NCBI GenBank assembly: GCA_947500385.1
Contig: CANMSA010000015.1
Span: forward strand, 104,050-168,049
DNA length: 64,000 nt
Origin: an uncultured Flavobacteriaceae bacterium
Lineage (GTDB): Bacteria > Bacteroidota > Bacteroidia > Flavobacteriales > Flavobacteriaceae
Direction of reading: 5' to 3'
The number at the start of each line of letters is the position of its first letter. The first letter of the stretch is position 1. The translations under genes and the position numbers were made by a program. This document shows, one piece after another, positions 1 to 10,200 of this stretch. Below the pieces are notes generated by a model. It was not told where the DNA came from. It saw nothing but the letters and a program-made list of their open reading frames with translations, and did not search any database.

Positions 1-392
1 GGGTGGATTGTATCAATGTTGCGCGGGAGGCAATGATGAGTATTGGATGTATACAAGCGCAGGTGTGTCATACGAACAAATGTCCGGCTGGCATCGCAAC
101 CCAAAACAAATGGCGGCAAAAAGGGATTAGCATTCCGTTAAAATCGGATCGTTTGTCACAGTACTTTAAAACGTTCCGAAAAGAGTTTTTAGAAATCACC
201 CATGCCGCCGGTTACGAACATCCGTGCCAATTTACGATGAAAGATATACAGGTGAACGTTGACGATGTTGATTTCAATAGGGATCTGAAGACCTGCTACG
301 GTTATGAAAAAACACCGGTTTCCTTCGAATCGGTTACAAAACTCTATGAGTGCGTACACCTTGGGGGAAAGGATTTCCAAAAAACTTCTTAA
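1..392 (+). CDS. FMN-binding glutamate synthase family protein, C-terminal fragment
   Basis: The gene enters from the left edge; about 130 C-terminal residues are visible and the true start lies outside. The motif GCIQAQVCHTNKCPAGIATQ has the three cysteines that bind the [3Fe-4S] cluster in glutamate synthase large subunits and their stand-alone FMN-domain relatives. The short tail after the motif lacks the C-terminal beta-helix (GXGXG) domain of full GltB. This fits the single-domain 'FMN-binding glutamate synthase family' common in Bacteroidota, and the exact substrate is not known from sequence. The stop codon is at 390-392 and the next gene begins 51 bp later on the same strand. Confidence 0.85.
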   Translation, partial: VDCINVAREAMMSIGCIQAQVCHTNKCPAGIATQNKWRQKGISIPLKSDRLSQYFKTFRKEFLEITHAAGYEHPCQFTMKDIQVNVDDVDFNRDLKTCYGYEKTPVSFESVTKLYECVHLGGKDFQKTS

Positions 393-443
393 TACCCTAT
401 TTTTGTGCCAAACATTCATTTAGAAATTGCAAAATAGACCCCA

Positions 444-1214
444 ATGAAGCGAACTTTACTTCTATTAACACTGTTCTTAGTTACCTATTCTACGGTTCAA
501 GCCCAGAAAAAAAGCGAATTATTTGCTCAAATCGAAGCGTTAAAATCAGAACTGGATTCTGTGAACGGTTTGGTTACTACCGCGAGAAAAAATGAAAAAG
601 TAAGCACGGCCCGTGCAGAATCATTTGAAGGCCAGGTGATTGAATTGCAGGATGCCAACGCCACCCTGCTGAAAAATTTAACCAGTTTTGCCGAGGTTTC
701 AAATAAGAACTCCGAGAATATTAATAATGTACTCGCAAGCCTGGAAGAGAAAGAATCTCAGTTAAAAGGCATCAATGATGCGATTGCCAGTAATGATTCA
801 ACCGCAATCGTTGCCCTAACGAATGCCAAACAGACCTTAGGGGAGAATGCCAAAGTTGGGGTTGCCAATGGGGCATTGGTCATTTCTGAAAGCCTCGATA
901 TGCTCTTTGGCGGAAGCGCAAATACGACCGTTAATCCCACTGCCGAACCATGGATAGGGAAAGTTGCACAGCTATTGAAGGTAAACCCCAGTATGTCGCT
1001 AACAGTGGAAGGGCTCAGTATGACCGGGGAGTTGGGTTTGGCCACACAACAAGCTGCCGCTATCGCTTCGCTCATACAATCAAAATTTGAAATTGATGCA
1101 GGCCGTATTATGGTGCAGGGAAAGGATGGCAATTTCAAAGAGGGTATCAATTTCAAAATTCACCCCAAGTACAATGAATTTTATGCAATGGTCAAGGGGA
1201 ATGTGAAAAATTAA
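444..1214 (+). CDS. Secreted coiled-coil protein with OmpA-like C-terminal domain
   Basis: A 256-residue protein. Residues 1-20 form a signal peptide ending in VQAQ. Residues about 22-130 are rich in Glu, Lys, Asn and Ala in a pattern expected for a coiled coil. From about residue 145 the sequence resembles an OmpA/MotB peptidoglycan-binding fold, with a segment like LTVEGLSMTGELGLATQQAA that matches the usual 'hGHTDxxG...LSxxRA' region only loosely. It probably sits in the periplasm, linked to the outer membrane or cell wall. The fold assignment is inferred from pattern and no enzymatic motif is seen. Confidence 0.6.
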   Translation: MKRTLLLLTLFLVTYSTVQAQKKSELFAQIEALKSELDSVNGLVTTARKNEKVSTARAESFEGQVIELQDANATLLKNLTSFAEVSNKNSENINNVLASLEEKESQLKGINDAIASNDSTAIVALTNAKQTLGENAKVGVANGALVISESLDMLFGGSANTTVNPTAEPWIGKVAQLLKVNPSMSLTVEGLSMTGELGLATQQAAAIASLIQSKFEIDAGRIMVQGKDGNFKEGINFKIHPKYNEFYAMVKGNVKN

Positions 1215-1371
1215 AACCAGCACCGTTCTTCAAAATTGGGAATTTTTTGTGTGGGGCATCCTCTTGGGAAGCCATTTTTGACCGAGAGCATAATTTTTGG
1301 TGAAATAGTTCGTTCTAAATCCAGTAACCAAACGAGTACGACCGCTGTTGTCGGAAACTAAAACCACCAAA

Positions 1372-1890
1372 ATGAAAGGAGAACAAATTCTACAAATGTT
1401 CGGATTCTTATTACCCGCTGTTGTCACTGGGGTAGTAGCATTTTATTTCTTTAAGATGCATACCAAAAATGAGGATGGCAGAAGGCGTTTTCTATTACAT
1501 AAAGACACTCAGAAAAACACATTACCCATTCGATTACAGGCCTACGAGCGAATGGCACTCTTCTTGGAACGTATCGCAATTCCCAGCCTTGTGGTGCGCG
1601 TGGCTCCAAAATCTACCAGCAAAAACGATTATGAAAACTTATTGATCAAGAGCATAGAAACGGAGTTTGACCATAATCTTTCCCAGCAAATCTATATGAC
1701 AGACGAATGTTGGAATGTAATCAAGGCTGCCAAAAGTGCTACGATTCAAATGATTCGTAAGGCCGCCATGAGCGAAACGGATTCTGCCGATAAACTACGG
1801 GAAGATGTCCTTACCGAAACCATGGACAAGACCTCCCCTTCCACTACGGCCCTTTCGTTTGTAAAGAAGGAAATTGGCGATTTGTGGTAA
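1372..1890 (+). CDS. Small membrane-anchored protein of unknown function
   Basis: A protein of about 172 residues. I chose the ATG at 1372 over an upstream TTG at 1348, because the protein then starts just before one hydrophobic helix (about residues 8-25, FGFLLPAVVTGVVAFYFF). A charged cytoplasmic domain with alternating helices follows. It resembles a conserved Flavobacteriaceae family annotated only as hypothetical. There is no catalytic motif. It is convergent with the patatin gene, with a 49-bp gap and no clear terminator hairpin. Confidence 0.7.
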   Translation: MKGEQILQMFGFLLPAVVTGVVAFYFFKMHTKNEDGRRRFLLHKDTQKNTLPIRLQAYERMALFLERIAIPSLVVRVAPKSTSKNDYENLLIKSIETEFDHNLSQQIYMTDECWNVIKAAKSATIQMIRKAAMSETDSADKLREDVLTETMDKTSPSTTALSFVKKEIGDLW

Positions 1891-1939
1891 GCACGGTCTC
1901 TCTTTAAAAAAGCGTTTTGCATAGCTCGTTAAAAAAAGC

Positions 1940-2854
1940 TTACTCTACTGTTTCGGGTTCTATCTGATTCAGTTCCACGTTTTTGTGCTTCGCATAGTTG
2001 TAGCCACTCTGCCACCACTTGGTCATTTTTTCTTTATCAAACACCAAAGAATTGGTGGTTAATACCGTGGGGGTATAGTAAAAGTTGATAATTGCTTCAT
2101 TATGGCCGGCGACCAACTTCCCTATTCGAATGTTCTGATACTCGATACGGTCTAGTATAAACTCGAAAATAGTAGTTAAAAGAGAGAAAGGGTTCTTCGA
2201 AGGCATTCGGTTTAAGTGGTTTACCTCCGTTTGAAGGATAATTACATCAATTTCTGTGGCGCCTCTTTTTACTGCTTCCTCGATTGGGACCATATTTCCC
2301 AATCCACCATCCGCATATTCACAACCATTTTTACGCACTAAACTCATAAAAGGAGCATAGTTACAGGAAATCCAAATCCACTCGCAGAACTCTTCGTATG
2401 AAAAATCGTTGATACACTTATACTCGACCTGGTTGAGGGATAGGTTCGAGACGGTGACCACAATTTCTTTGGGACCGTTCTTTAGAATATCAAATTCTTC
2501 CTCCGTAAAACAATCACGGATTAACGCTAACAGGTTTCTGCTCTCTCCAAACGTTTTTTTTCCACGGTAAAAGTTCTTCAAAATGTTCCAATGGTTCATT
2601 CCGATGTTGTCAACCCCGTGTTTTCGTTCCACAGTAAAGGGACAATTGCTAAAAATACTTTTTTGATTTACCGAAGTGTAGACCTTTTTAATCTTCTCTA
2701 TCTTTTCCAGGGCCAAATGCGAAATCAACAAACTACCGGTAGAAGTGCCTATGAACAAGTCATATCGATGTCCTAGTTCTTCCATTAAATATTGCGCTAC
2801 CCCGCCCGCAAATGAACCCTTGCTACCTCCTCCAGAAATGACCAATGCACGCAT
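1940..2854 (-). CDS. Patatin-like phospholipase
   Basis: A 304-residue protein with all the hallmarks of the patatin (iPLA2-like) family. The oxyanion loop is GGGSKGSFAGG at residues 8-18, the nucleophile elbow is GTSTG (Ser38), and the second half of the dyad is the DGG motif (Asp182). The expected role is hydrolysis of acyl ester bonds in phospholipids. There is no signal peptide or C-terminal beta-barrel, so it is a cytoplasmic short form, unlike PlpD-type autotransporters. It lies 79 bp downstream of the M1 peptidase gene on the same strand. Confidence 0.9.
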   Translation of the reverse strand: MRALVISGGGSKGSFAGGVAQYLMEELGHRYDLFIGTSTGSLLISHLALEKIEKIKKVYTSVNQKSIFSNCPFTVERKHGVDNIGMNHWNILKNFYRGKKTFGESRNLLALIRDCFTEEEFDILKNGPKEIVVTVSNLSLNQVEYKCINDFSYEEFCEWIWISCNYAPFMSLVRKNGCEYADGGLGNMVPIEEAVKRGATEIDVIILQTEVNHLNRMPSKNPFSLLTTIFEFILDRIEYQNIRIGKLVAGHNEAIINFYYTPTVLTTNSLVFDKEKMTKWWQSGYNYAKHKNVELNQIEPETVE

Positions 2855-2933
2855 AATTACTATGTTTTACTCAACGAAGTTGGTTTATACTTTACGATAT
2901 TTTCATTAAATGTCACCTTTTTAGGGCGCACCT

Positions 2934-5027
2934 TTAGGGTTCTTCCGAAACCAGTTTACTTGTGACATACTTTTTTTGATTTGGTTTCAACTTATGCATA
3001 AGGCCCGCTATTCGTTCCTTATAGGTGGTATCCTTTATCAAATCATTTAACAACCCACGGGCAAATTTTTTAAACTGCCAAGAATGATGCCCCGTAGCAT
3101 CAATCAAATCTAGCAAGTTTTTGTCAGTAAAACCAAATGCTTCCTTCAGATATTCAAAACTAATTCTCCGAACCTCAGAAGAATATATGGGAGCGGTATA
3201 CGCACTGAGCTCGTCAAAATGTTGTTTGGTAGCAGCAGCGTCATAACCATTGGTCAATACCGCAAGTGTAAGCCATAATTGGCGAATGTTCTTGTTTGGA
3301 AAGCCCATTACACCTTTTGTTTTGTTTAGATAGGAGGCCCGGTCCTGTGGGTAACTTAGCCATAACTGTAGCAACGCATTCTCAATGGTTACATAACTTG
3401 CATCGTTCAACAAGGACTCGAACTGTTGTTTTGGAAACTGTTTTACATTCCCTACCATGGACAAGGCTTGGCGAATGGGAATCGTGTCTGTTGCAAAAGC
3501 AGTATCGATTATTGTCGTGGGAAGACGATCTGCATACTCACGAATCAGATGACTTTTCAAATGAACCGAGTGGGTCGCCTTCCAATAATGGTCATAGTCA
3601 ATAGTAGCGGCATTCCCCGAATTAAAATCCTTCTCCATCTCAAAAAGTGTGGCCAATGCCCGGTTATGTTCGGAAAAATTTGCCTTTATCTTTTCTGAGG
3701 GAAGCCCGGTGCCTTGTAGCCAAGAAGCGTTAAAATCTTGCATATCTACAGCGCTGGCATTCGCCATTTCAGTAAGAAAATCATCTACTTGTACATTGCC
3801 GAAACGATGTTTCTCCAAATAATTTTTGATTCCCAACCGGAAAGCGGCATCTCCTACCTCCGCTCGCAGCATATGTAATGCCAACGCCCCTTTTTCATAA
3901 AAAACCAGACTACTCGCCTTTGGGTCTAAAAGGCTTTGCCCGTTTCCTTTTTGCACCGCGTTCTCTAATTGTTGCCATGAACGGTACAACTTCCAATAGT
4001 AATGATCTTCCCCAAAAATTGAGCGCTCGGCTAAATAAGCATAATAGGTCGCAAAACCTTCATGCAACCAATGATGTGAACCATTTTCTTCCGTTACTAA
4101 ATTCCCAAACCATTGATGCGCCATTTCGTGCGCATTTACGTTCACATAATTCTTATCAACAAAAGCGGTAGAATCGATTACATACCCATCTGCAAATACA
4201 GTCGTGCCGGTATTTTCCATTCCCGCATACAAAAAATCATGTACGGGCACTTGTTTGTAATTCTGCCATGGATAAGCTATTCCTATCTCCGTTTCCAAGA
4301 AATCGAAAATACGTTTGGTATATCGAAAAGTCGGTGCTACCCTTGCACTGTCTTTAGGGTAGTAATAATTATAGATGGGGGTTCCATTTTCTGAAGCCAA
4401 GGTTTCCTTATCATAGGTTCCCATTACAAAAGCCAGCAAGTAACTGCTCATTGGTTTTTGCATATCGTAATGAACCGTAACCTTCCCCTCTTTGGCGGCT
4501 TCACTTTTACCGAGAAACTTTCCGTTTGAAACGACCGTTGCCCCGGCATCGGCCGTAATATGCATGTCGAATTCAACTTTTTCATTCATGTCATCAAAAC
4601 TGGGGAGCCAGTGGCTGGTGTATTTACCCTGCCCTTGTGTCCATATTTGTTCATTTCCCACTTGCTCATCATCCCAGCCTAAAAAATAAACAGTCTGTTT
4701 TGGTTGGGCCTTGTATGTTAGCGTCAAGGAGTGCGTAGCTCCTTTTTTAAATCCATGGCGGATAATGATGGTATTTTGAGTTATATCATAAGGCACTTTT
4801 TGGAGGTCAAGCAACACCGCTGAATACTCCATATTGTATGCATTCAAAAAAACCGAATCAACGGACTGTAATACCTCAAATTCGTATGTAACGGTGCCTA
4901 TGATGCTTTTTTGAACAGGCACGGGTTCTATCAACACTTCAGCCCGGACAAAATCTACCTTATCCTGATGCTGTGGGTACATTTGCGAGCAAAAGATCAA
5001 AAAACCAATAATAAGTACTATTCTCAT
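2934..5027 (-). CDS. Secreted M1 family zinc metallopeptidase
   Basis: A 697-residue protein with a signal peptide at residues 1-18. The zinc site is HEMAHQW (His300, Glu301, His304), with the third ligand Glu323 eighteen residues later in WLHEGFATYYA. A GMENTG exopeptidase motif precedes it. These define an aminopeptidase N-type (M1) enzyme that removes N-terminal residues from peptides. The order is an N-terminal beta domain, the catalytic domain at about 220-450, and a helical C-terminal region. No type IX sorting domain is seen at the C terminus, so a periplasmic location is likely. It is divergent from recG across 82 bp. Confidence 0.93.
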   Translation of the reverse strand: MRIVLIIGFLIFCSQMYPQHQDKVDFVRAEVLIEPVPVQKSIIGTVTYEFEVLQSVDSVFLNAYNMEYSAVLLDLQKVPYDITQNTIIIRHGFKKGATHSLTLTYKAQPKQTVYFLGWDDEQVGNEQIWTQGQGKYTSHWLPSFDDMNEKVEFDMHITADAGATVVSNGKFLGKSEAAKEGKVTVHYDMQKPMSSYLLAFVMGTYDKETLASENGTPIYNYYYPKDSARVAPTFRYTKRIFDFLETEIGIAYPWQNYKQVPVHDFLYAGMENTGTTVFADGYVIDSTAFVDKNYVNVNAHEMAHQWFGNLVTEENGSHHWLHEGFATYYAYLAERSIFGEDHYYWKLYRSWQQLENAVQKGNGQSLLDPKASSLVFYEKGALALHMLRAEVGDAAFRLGIKNYLEKHRFGNVQVDDFLTEMANASAVDMQDFNASWLQGTGLPSEKIKANFSEHNRALATLFEMEKDFNSGNAATIDYDHYWKATHSVHLKSHLIREYADRLPTTIIDTAFATDTIPIRQALSMVGNVKQFPKQQFESLLNDASYVTIENALLQLWLSYPQDRASYLNKTKGVMGFPNKNIRQLWLTLAVLTNGYDAAATKQHFDELSAYTAPIYSSEVRRISFEYLKEAFGFTDKNLLDLIDATGHHSWQFKKFARGLLNDLIKDTTYKERIAGLMHKLKPNQKKYVTSKLVSEEP

Positions 5028-5109
5028 AAGTAGTATGCAACCAAACTTCGAGCCAAATTTACCATTTTAGTTTGTTGCACTTGTATGTGCGAAGTCCTAA
5101 TTTAGTAGA

Positions 5110-7215
5110 ATGAACGCCAATCTACTACAAACACCTATCGCGTATTTAAAAGGTGTGGGTCCAAACCGAGCCGATACCTTGCGTTCAGAACTGGGTATCG
5201 CAACCTATCAAGACTTATTGAACCTGTTCCCCAATCGATATATTGATAAAACCCGTTACTATAAAATAAACACACTACAACGAAACAGTGCCGATGTACA
5301 AATTGTCGGGAAAATTGTAAACATCAAAACCATTGAACAAAAAAGAGGAAAACGCTTGGTAGCCACTTTTCTAGATGAGACGGGCCAAATGGAACTCGTT
5401 TGGTTTCGAGGCCAAAAATGGATACGGGAGAACCTAAAACTAAATGTTGCTTATGTGATTTTTGGGCGTTGTAATTGGTACAATGGTGCCTTCTCAATGC
5501 CCCACCCTGAAATGGAATTGCTGACCGAGCATCAACAAGGCGTAAAAGTGCATATGCAACCAGTGTATCCCTCCACCGAAAAACTGGGCAATAAGGGTAT
5601 CACAAATCGGGTCATAAGCAAACTGATTCAACAACTTTTCACAGAAACCAAGGGTCGGTTTTCGGAATCCCTGGCTCCTGTTCACATGCAGGAACTTAAA
5701 TTACTTTCTAAACATGAGGCCATGTTCAATATTCATTTTCCGAAAAATTCGGAACTCTTGGCCAAGGCCCAATTTCGCCTAAAATTCGAAGAGCTGTTTT
5801 ACATTCAAATGCAGTTAATTTCAAAAAAATTACTTCGAAAACAAAAAATAAAGGGGTATAACTTTGATCAGGTCGGTACCATGTTCAATGATTTTTTTGC
5901 ACATCACCTTCCTTTTGAACTAACGGGAGCGCAGAAAAGGGTAATCAAGGAAATCAGGGCCGATTTGGGGAGTAATGCGCAAATGAACCGCCTGTTACAG
6001 GGCGATGTAGGGTCGGGAAAAACGATTGTGGCCGTTATGATCATGCTGTTGGCAATTGATAATGGATTTCAAGCCTGCTTAATGGCCCCCACCGAGATTC
6101 TGGCGAACCAACATTATCAAGGCATCAAAGAGTTACTCAAAAATACGAGCGTTCAATGCGCCTTGCTTACCGGTTCTGTAAAACAATCGGCACGGAAACC
6201 CATTCATGAAAACTTGGAAAATGGAACGCTTCAAATTTTAATAGGAACCCATGCCTTGTTAGAAGACAAAGTGCGCTTTGAAAACCTGGGGCTGGCCATT
6301 GTTGATGAACAGCACCGTTTTGGCGTTGCACAGCGCTCCAAATTATGGCATAAGAATGAGATCCCCCCACACATACTGGTAATGACCGCCACTCCCATTC
6401 CCCGTACCCTGGCTATGAGTTTATATGGGGATCTTGATATTTCGGTCATTGATGAACTCCCTCCTGGTCGAAAACCCATCAAAACTGTACATCGATTTGA
6501 TAGTAATCGTCTAAAGGTATTTCGTTTTATCAGGGATGAAATCAAAAAAGGACGACAGATCTATGTAGTATACCCGCTCATTCAAGAATCCGAGGCATTG
6601 GATTATAAGGATTTGATGGATGGGTATGAAAGTATCGCAAGAGATTTTCCGTTACCGGATTTTCAAATTTCGATTGTTCATGGGAAAATGAAGCCTGCGG
6701 ACAAAGACTATGAAATGGAGCGTTTTGTAAAGGGCGAAACACAGATCATGGTCGCTACTACGGTTATCGAAGTAGGCGTGAATGTACCAAATGCCTCCGT
6801 GATGATCATTGAAAGTGCGGAGCGTTTTGGGTTATCGCAACTACATCAACTGCGCGGGCGCGTAGGCCGTGGAGCCGATCAAAGCTTTTGCATCCTGATG
6901 ACGAGCCATAAACTATCGACAGAAGCCAAAACCCGTTTGGAAACCATGGTAGCGACCAACGATGGTTTTGAAATCGCAGAGGTAGACTTGCGGTTGCGTG
7001 GCCCCGGGGATATCATGGGCACCCAACAGAGCGGTATTTTGAACATGAAAATTGCAGACCTGGTAAAAGATAATGACATTCTACAAACCGCTCGGCATTA
7101 CGCAATTAAGCTCTTAAAAGAAGATCCTCGCTTGGAAAAACCTGAAAATCTTATTGTACGACACGCCTATTCCCAATTGGTAAAACACAAGAATATCTGG
7201 AATTATATTAGTTGA
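5110..7215 (+). CDS. recG: ATP-dependent DNA helicase RecG
   Basis: A 701-residue protein, the usual length for RecG. It has an N-terminal wedge/OB domain, then a superfamily 2 helicase core. Walker A is GDVGSGKT near residue 298, the DExH-type box is DEQHRFG near 399, and motif III is MTATPIPRTLA. The C-terminal helicase domain carries QLRGRVGRG. RecG reverses stalled forks and unwinds branched DNA. It is transcribed alone: divergent from the peptidase and convergent with the giant lipoprotein gene 48 bp downstream. Confidence 0.97.
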   Translation: MNANLLQTPIAYLKGVGPNRADTLRSELGIATYQDLLNLFPNRYIDKTRYYKINTLQRNSADVQIVGKIVNIKTIEQKRGKRLVATFLDETGQMELVWFRGQKWIRENLKLNVAYVIFGRCNWYNGAFSMPHPEMELLTEHQQGVKVHMQPVYPSTEKLGNKGITNRVISKLIQQLFTETKGRFSESLAPVHMQELKLLSKHEAMFNIHFPKNSELLAKAQFRLKFEELFYIQMQLISKKLLRKQKIKGYNFDQVGTMFNDFFAHHLPFELTGAQKRVIKEIRADLGSNAQMNRLLQGDVGSGKTIVAVMIMLLAIDNGFQACLMAPTEILANQHYQGIKELLKNTSVQCALLTGSVKQSARKPIHENLENGTLQILIGTHALLEDKVRFENLGLAIVDEQHRFGVAQRSKLWHKNEIPPHILVMTATPIPRTLAMSLYGDLDISVIDELPPGRKPIKTVHRFDSNRLKVFRFIRDEIKKGRQIYVVYPLIQESEALDYKDLMDGYESIARDFPLPDFQISIVHGKMKPADKDYEMERFVKGETQIMVATTVIEVGVNVPNASVMIIESAERFGLSQLHQLRGRVGRGADQSFCILMTSHKLSTEAKTRLETMVATNDGFEIAEVDLRLRGPGDIMGTQQSGILNMKIADLVKDNDILQTARHYAIKLLKEDPRLEKPENLIVRHAYSQLVKHKNIWNYIS

Positions 7216-7263
7216 TAAAAGCAGTCTGGTCAGAATGTTTATAAAATTTGTCTCAAATAGATT

Positions 7264-10200
7264 TTAATCTGGAGGTCCGCCATCCGAATATTCGAAACTG
7301 ACAGTTCTTGTCTGCGGAGGGAGGCCAGTAAGATTGGTACTTCTTACCGTGAATTCAAAACTGTAAGGTTCCCCATTGGCACCAGCAAATCCGCTTAATA
7401 GTCCTGCTGTGTTGCCCGGATTAACATTAAACCATTCTGCATTGAAATAACCTGCTCCGTCATAAGTAAACGTAGATAGTGGGGTTTCATCACCAGGGTT
7501 AAATTGATTGAAAGACATTTCAAACTGAATACCAGCATCCATAGCGGCCTGGTTCCGCGATATTCGGAATCGAATAATCACTGGATCGTTGGTTGGACTT
7601 GGAACTGGATCAATAGTAAAGGTAAAACTTGGAGGATCGGTTACCTCAATGTCAAAAGTTAATGAAGAAGAGGCACCGTCATTGTCTGTTACCGTCATCG
7701 TAGCGGTATAATCGCCCACCGCAGTGTACTCATGGCTGGTCTCAAATGGGAACTCTCCGGACACAACAGGCGAACCATCCCCAAAATCATATTCGGTACT
7801 GACAATAGTTCCATCTGAATCGGTAGAGCCTGGGTTTTTGAATGCTACTATTAGCGGTGCGCCCCCTGCGGCGGGGAATGCAGTTCCTACTGCTACCGGA
7901 GGCGTGTTGGGAGCACAGCTAACGGTTACCGGACCGGATACACTGCTACCGTCAATATCTTCATCGGCATCCCCGTTGGGGGTATCTTCCGCAATTATAA
8001 CCTTATAATACCCGGTGTATTCTGGATCGGAAAGCTGGTATACTTCTCCCACTATCAATTTAGAAGCAATTCGAATGTTAAGTTTTGGTGTGCCTACATT
8101 TGTGCCATTGCAAAAATTTGTATTCGCCTGGGATAAGTCTGTACCTAAATTATCAAAACGGTGGTATCGCAAGGGGGTTTCCTCGGTCAATGTGATGGTC
8201 CAGACCTGCTCATCACCATTTTCAGCTGTTACGGTATACTGGACTTCGGATGAAAAATCACGAACCGTGTTGACTGAAGGGCTTAACGTTGCCCCCGTTG
8301 ATACTGTTAACGCAATGGGCGAAGCAACCAAATTGGTTCCAAAAGTAACATCTCCTGTAACCGTATGCGAGGTTGTATTGATTGTAGCAGTACCAATTAA
8401 GCCCGGAAATTGAAAAGCCAGAATGTTATTTTCACCACTTCTATTATCGGCATTCACAGTCACAGTTACAGTATCGAAACCAGTAGCACCCTCATCATCC
8501 GTGGCAGTCAATCTGAAAACATAAGTACCTTCCACCAAACCAGTAATCATGGTAGCAGCAGCTGACGGACTTGTAATCGAGGCCGCACCCCCACTATCCT
8601 TACTCCATTGATAGGTACTGATAGTACCGTCATCACTCGCATTTCCTGAAAGCGTAACAGAGCTTATTGGTAGGGTAATTGTTTGGTCAGCACCCGCATT
8701 GACCAAAGGCGCCTGATTCGGGTCATCAACCCCAGTAACCGTAACGGTTACCGTGGCGCTATCCGAACCGCCATTGCCATCATTAATGCGATATACTACA
8801 GTGGTTTGCTCACTATCCCCTTGTTTTAAGGTATCGAACTCACCGTTCGGGTCGAACAACAGATTTCCCCCGGCACTTATGGTAAACAAGCCTCCGTTGC
8901 TTCCTCCTACGGCGATGCCTACATTTGCCGAACTACCGTTCACGCGATCTACTATCAAATCATCATCCTCCAAATCGATATCAGGGCCGCTCCCATTGTC
9001 CAATAGTACCGAACGATTCAATGTACCATTTTCAGCCACCGTAAATGCATCATCTTGTGCCACCGGAGGGGAATTGGCCGGAGCATTCACCTGCACCGTT
9101 CTAATGACCTCTATCGCGGGGTTCCCTGCGGCATCGCTTACATTATAGGTCACTTGATAGGTTCCTATTACCCCCATATTTACGGCGCTATCATCTATCA
9201 CAATGGCGGCTGTGATAATACCATCCACATTGTCGGTGGCGGTAGCGCCCAGCTCGGTATACGTGCCTCCTACGGTCAAATCCTGCGGATTGGCCCCGGT
9301 CAAGGTGATTACGGGAGGCGTCGTATCGGGCGCTGCATTCACCTCCACCGTTCTAATGACCTCTACCGCGGGGTTCCCTGCGGCATCACTTACATTGTAA
9401 GTCACTTGGTAGGTCCCAATAACCCCCATATTTACCGCGCTATCATCTATCACAATGGCGGCTGTGATAATACCATCTACATTATCGGTTGCGGTAGCAC
9501 CCAACTCGGTATACGTGCCTCCTACGGTCAAATCCTGCGGATTGGCCCCGGTCAAGGTGATTACGGGAGGGGTCGTATCGGGCGCTGCATTCACCCGCAC
9601 CGTTCTAATGACCTCTACCGCAGGGTTCCCTGCGGCATCACTTACGTTGTAAGTCACTTGATAGGTCCCTATTACCCCCATATTTACGGCACTCGCGTCC
9701 GTAATAATGTCAAGTGTCAAGTTACCATCTACATTATCGGTTGCGGTAGCACCCAACTCGGTATACGTGCCTCCTACGGTCAAATCCTGCGGATTGGCCC
9801 CGGTCAAGGTGATTACGGGAGGGGTCGTATCGGGCGCTGCATTCACCCGCACCGTTCGGATTACTTCTACTGCAGCATTCCCTGCGGCATCACTTACGTT
9901 GTAAGTAACATTATATATTCCAATAGTATTTGTATCTACTCCACTAAAATCGACTTGAATGTTCCCCGTAATATCACCATCTACATTGTCTATTGCCGTG
10001 GCTCCTTGATCGTTATAAGTAGCTCCTACGGTTAGGACCACATTTCCGCCAATCAAAGAAATTACAGGGGGCGTAGTATCCGGAGCTGCATTCACCCGAA
10101 CCGTTCTTACTACCTCGATTGCGGCATTTCCTGCGGAATCACTTACGTTGTACGAAACACTATAAACACCCACGTTATTAGTGTCTACCGTAGAGACTAT

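Noticed and set aside
9087..9842. Tandem repeats as a possible CRISPR array
   Set aside because: The unit of 252 bp is in frame with a protein module, and there are no short repeats separated by unique spacers.
9055..10035. A 326-codon open frame on the plus strand across the tandem repeats
   Set aside because: It is antisense to the giant lipoprotein and its own repeats mirror the 252-bp units exactly. It has no plausible start context or protein family.
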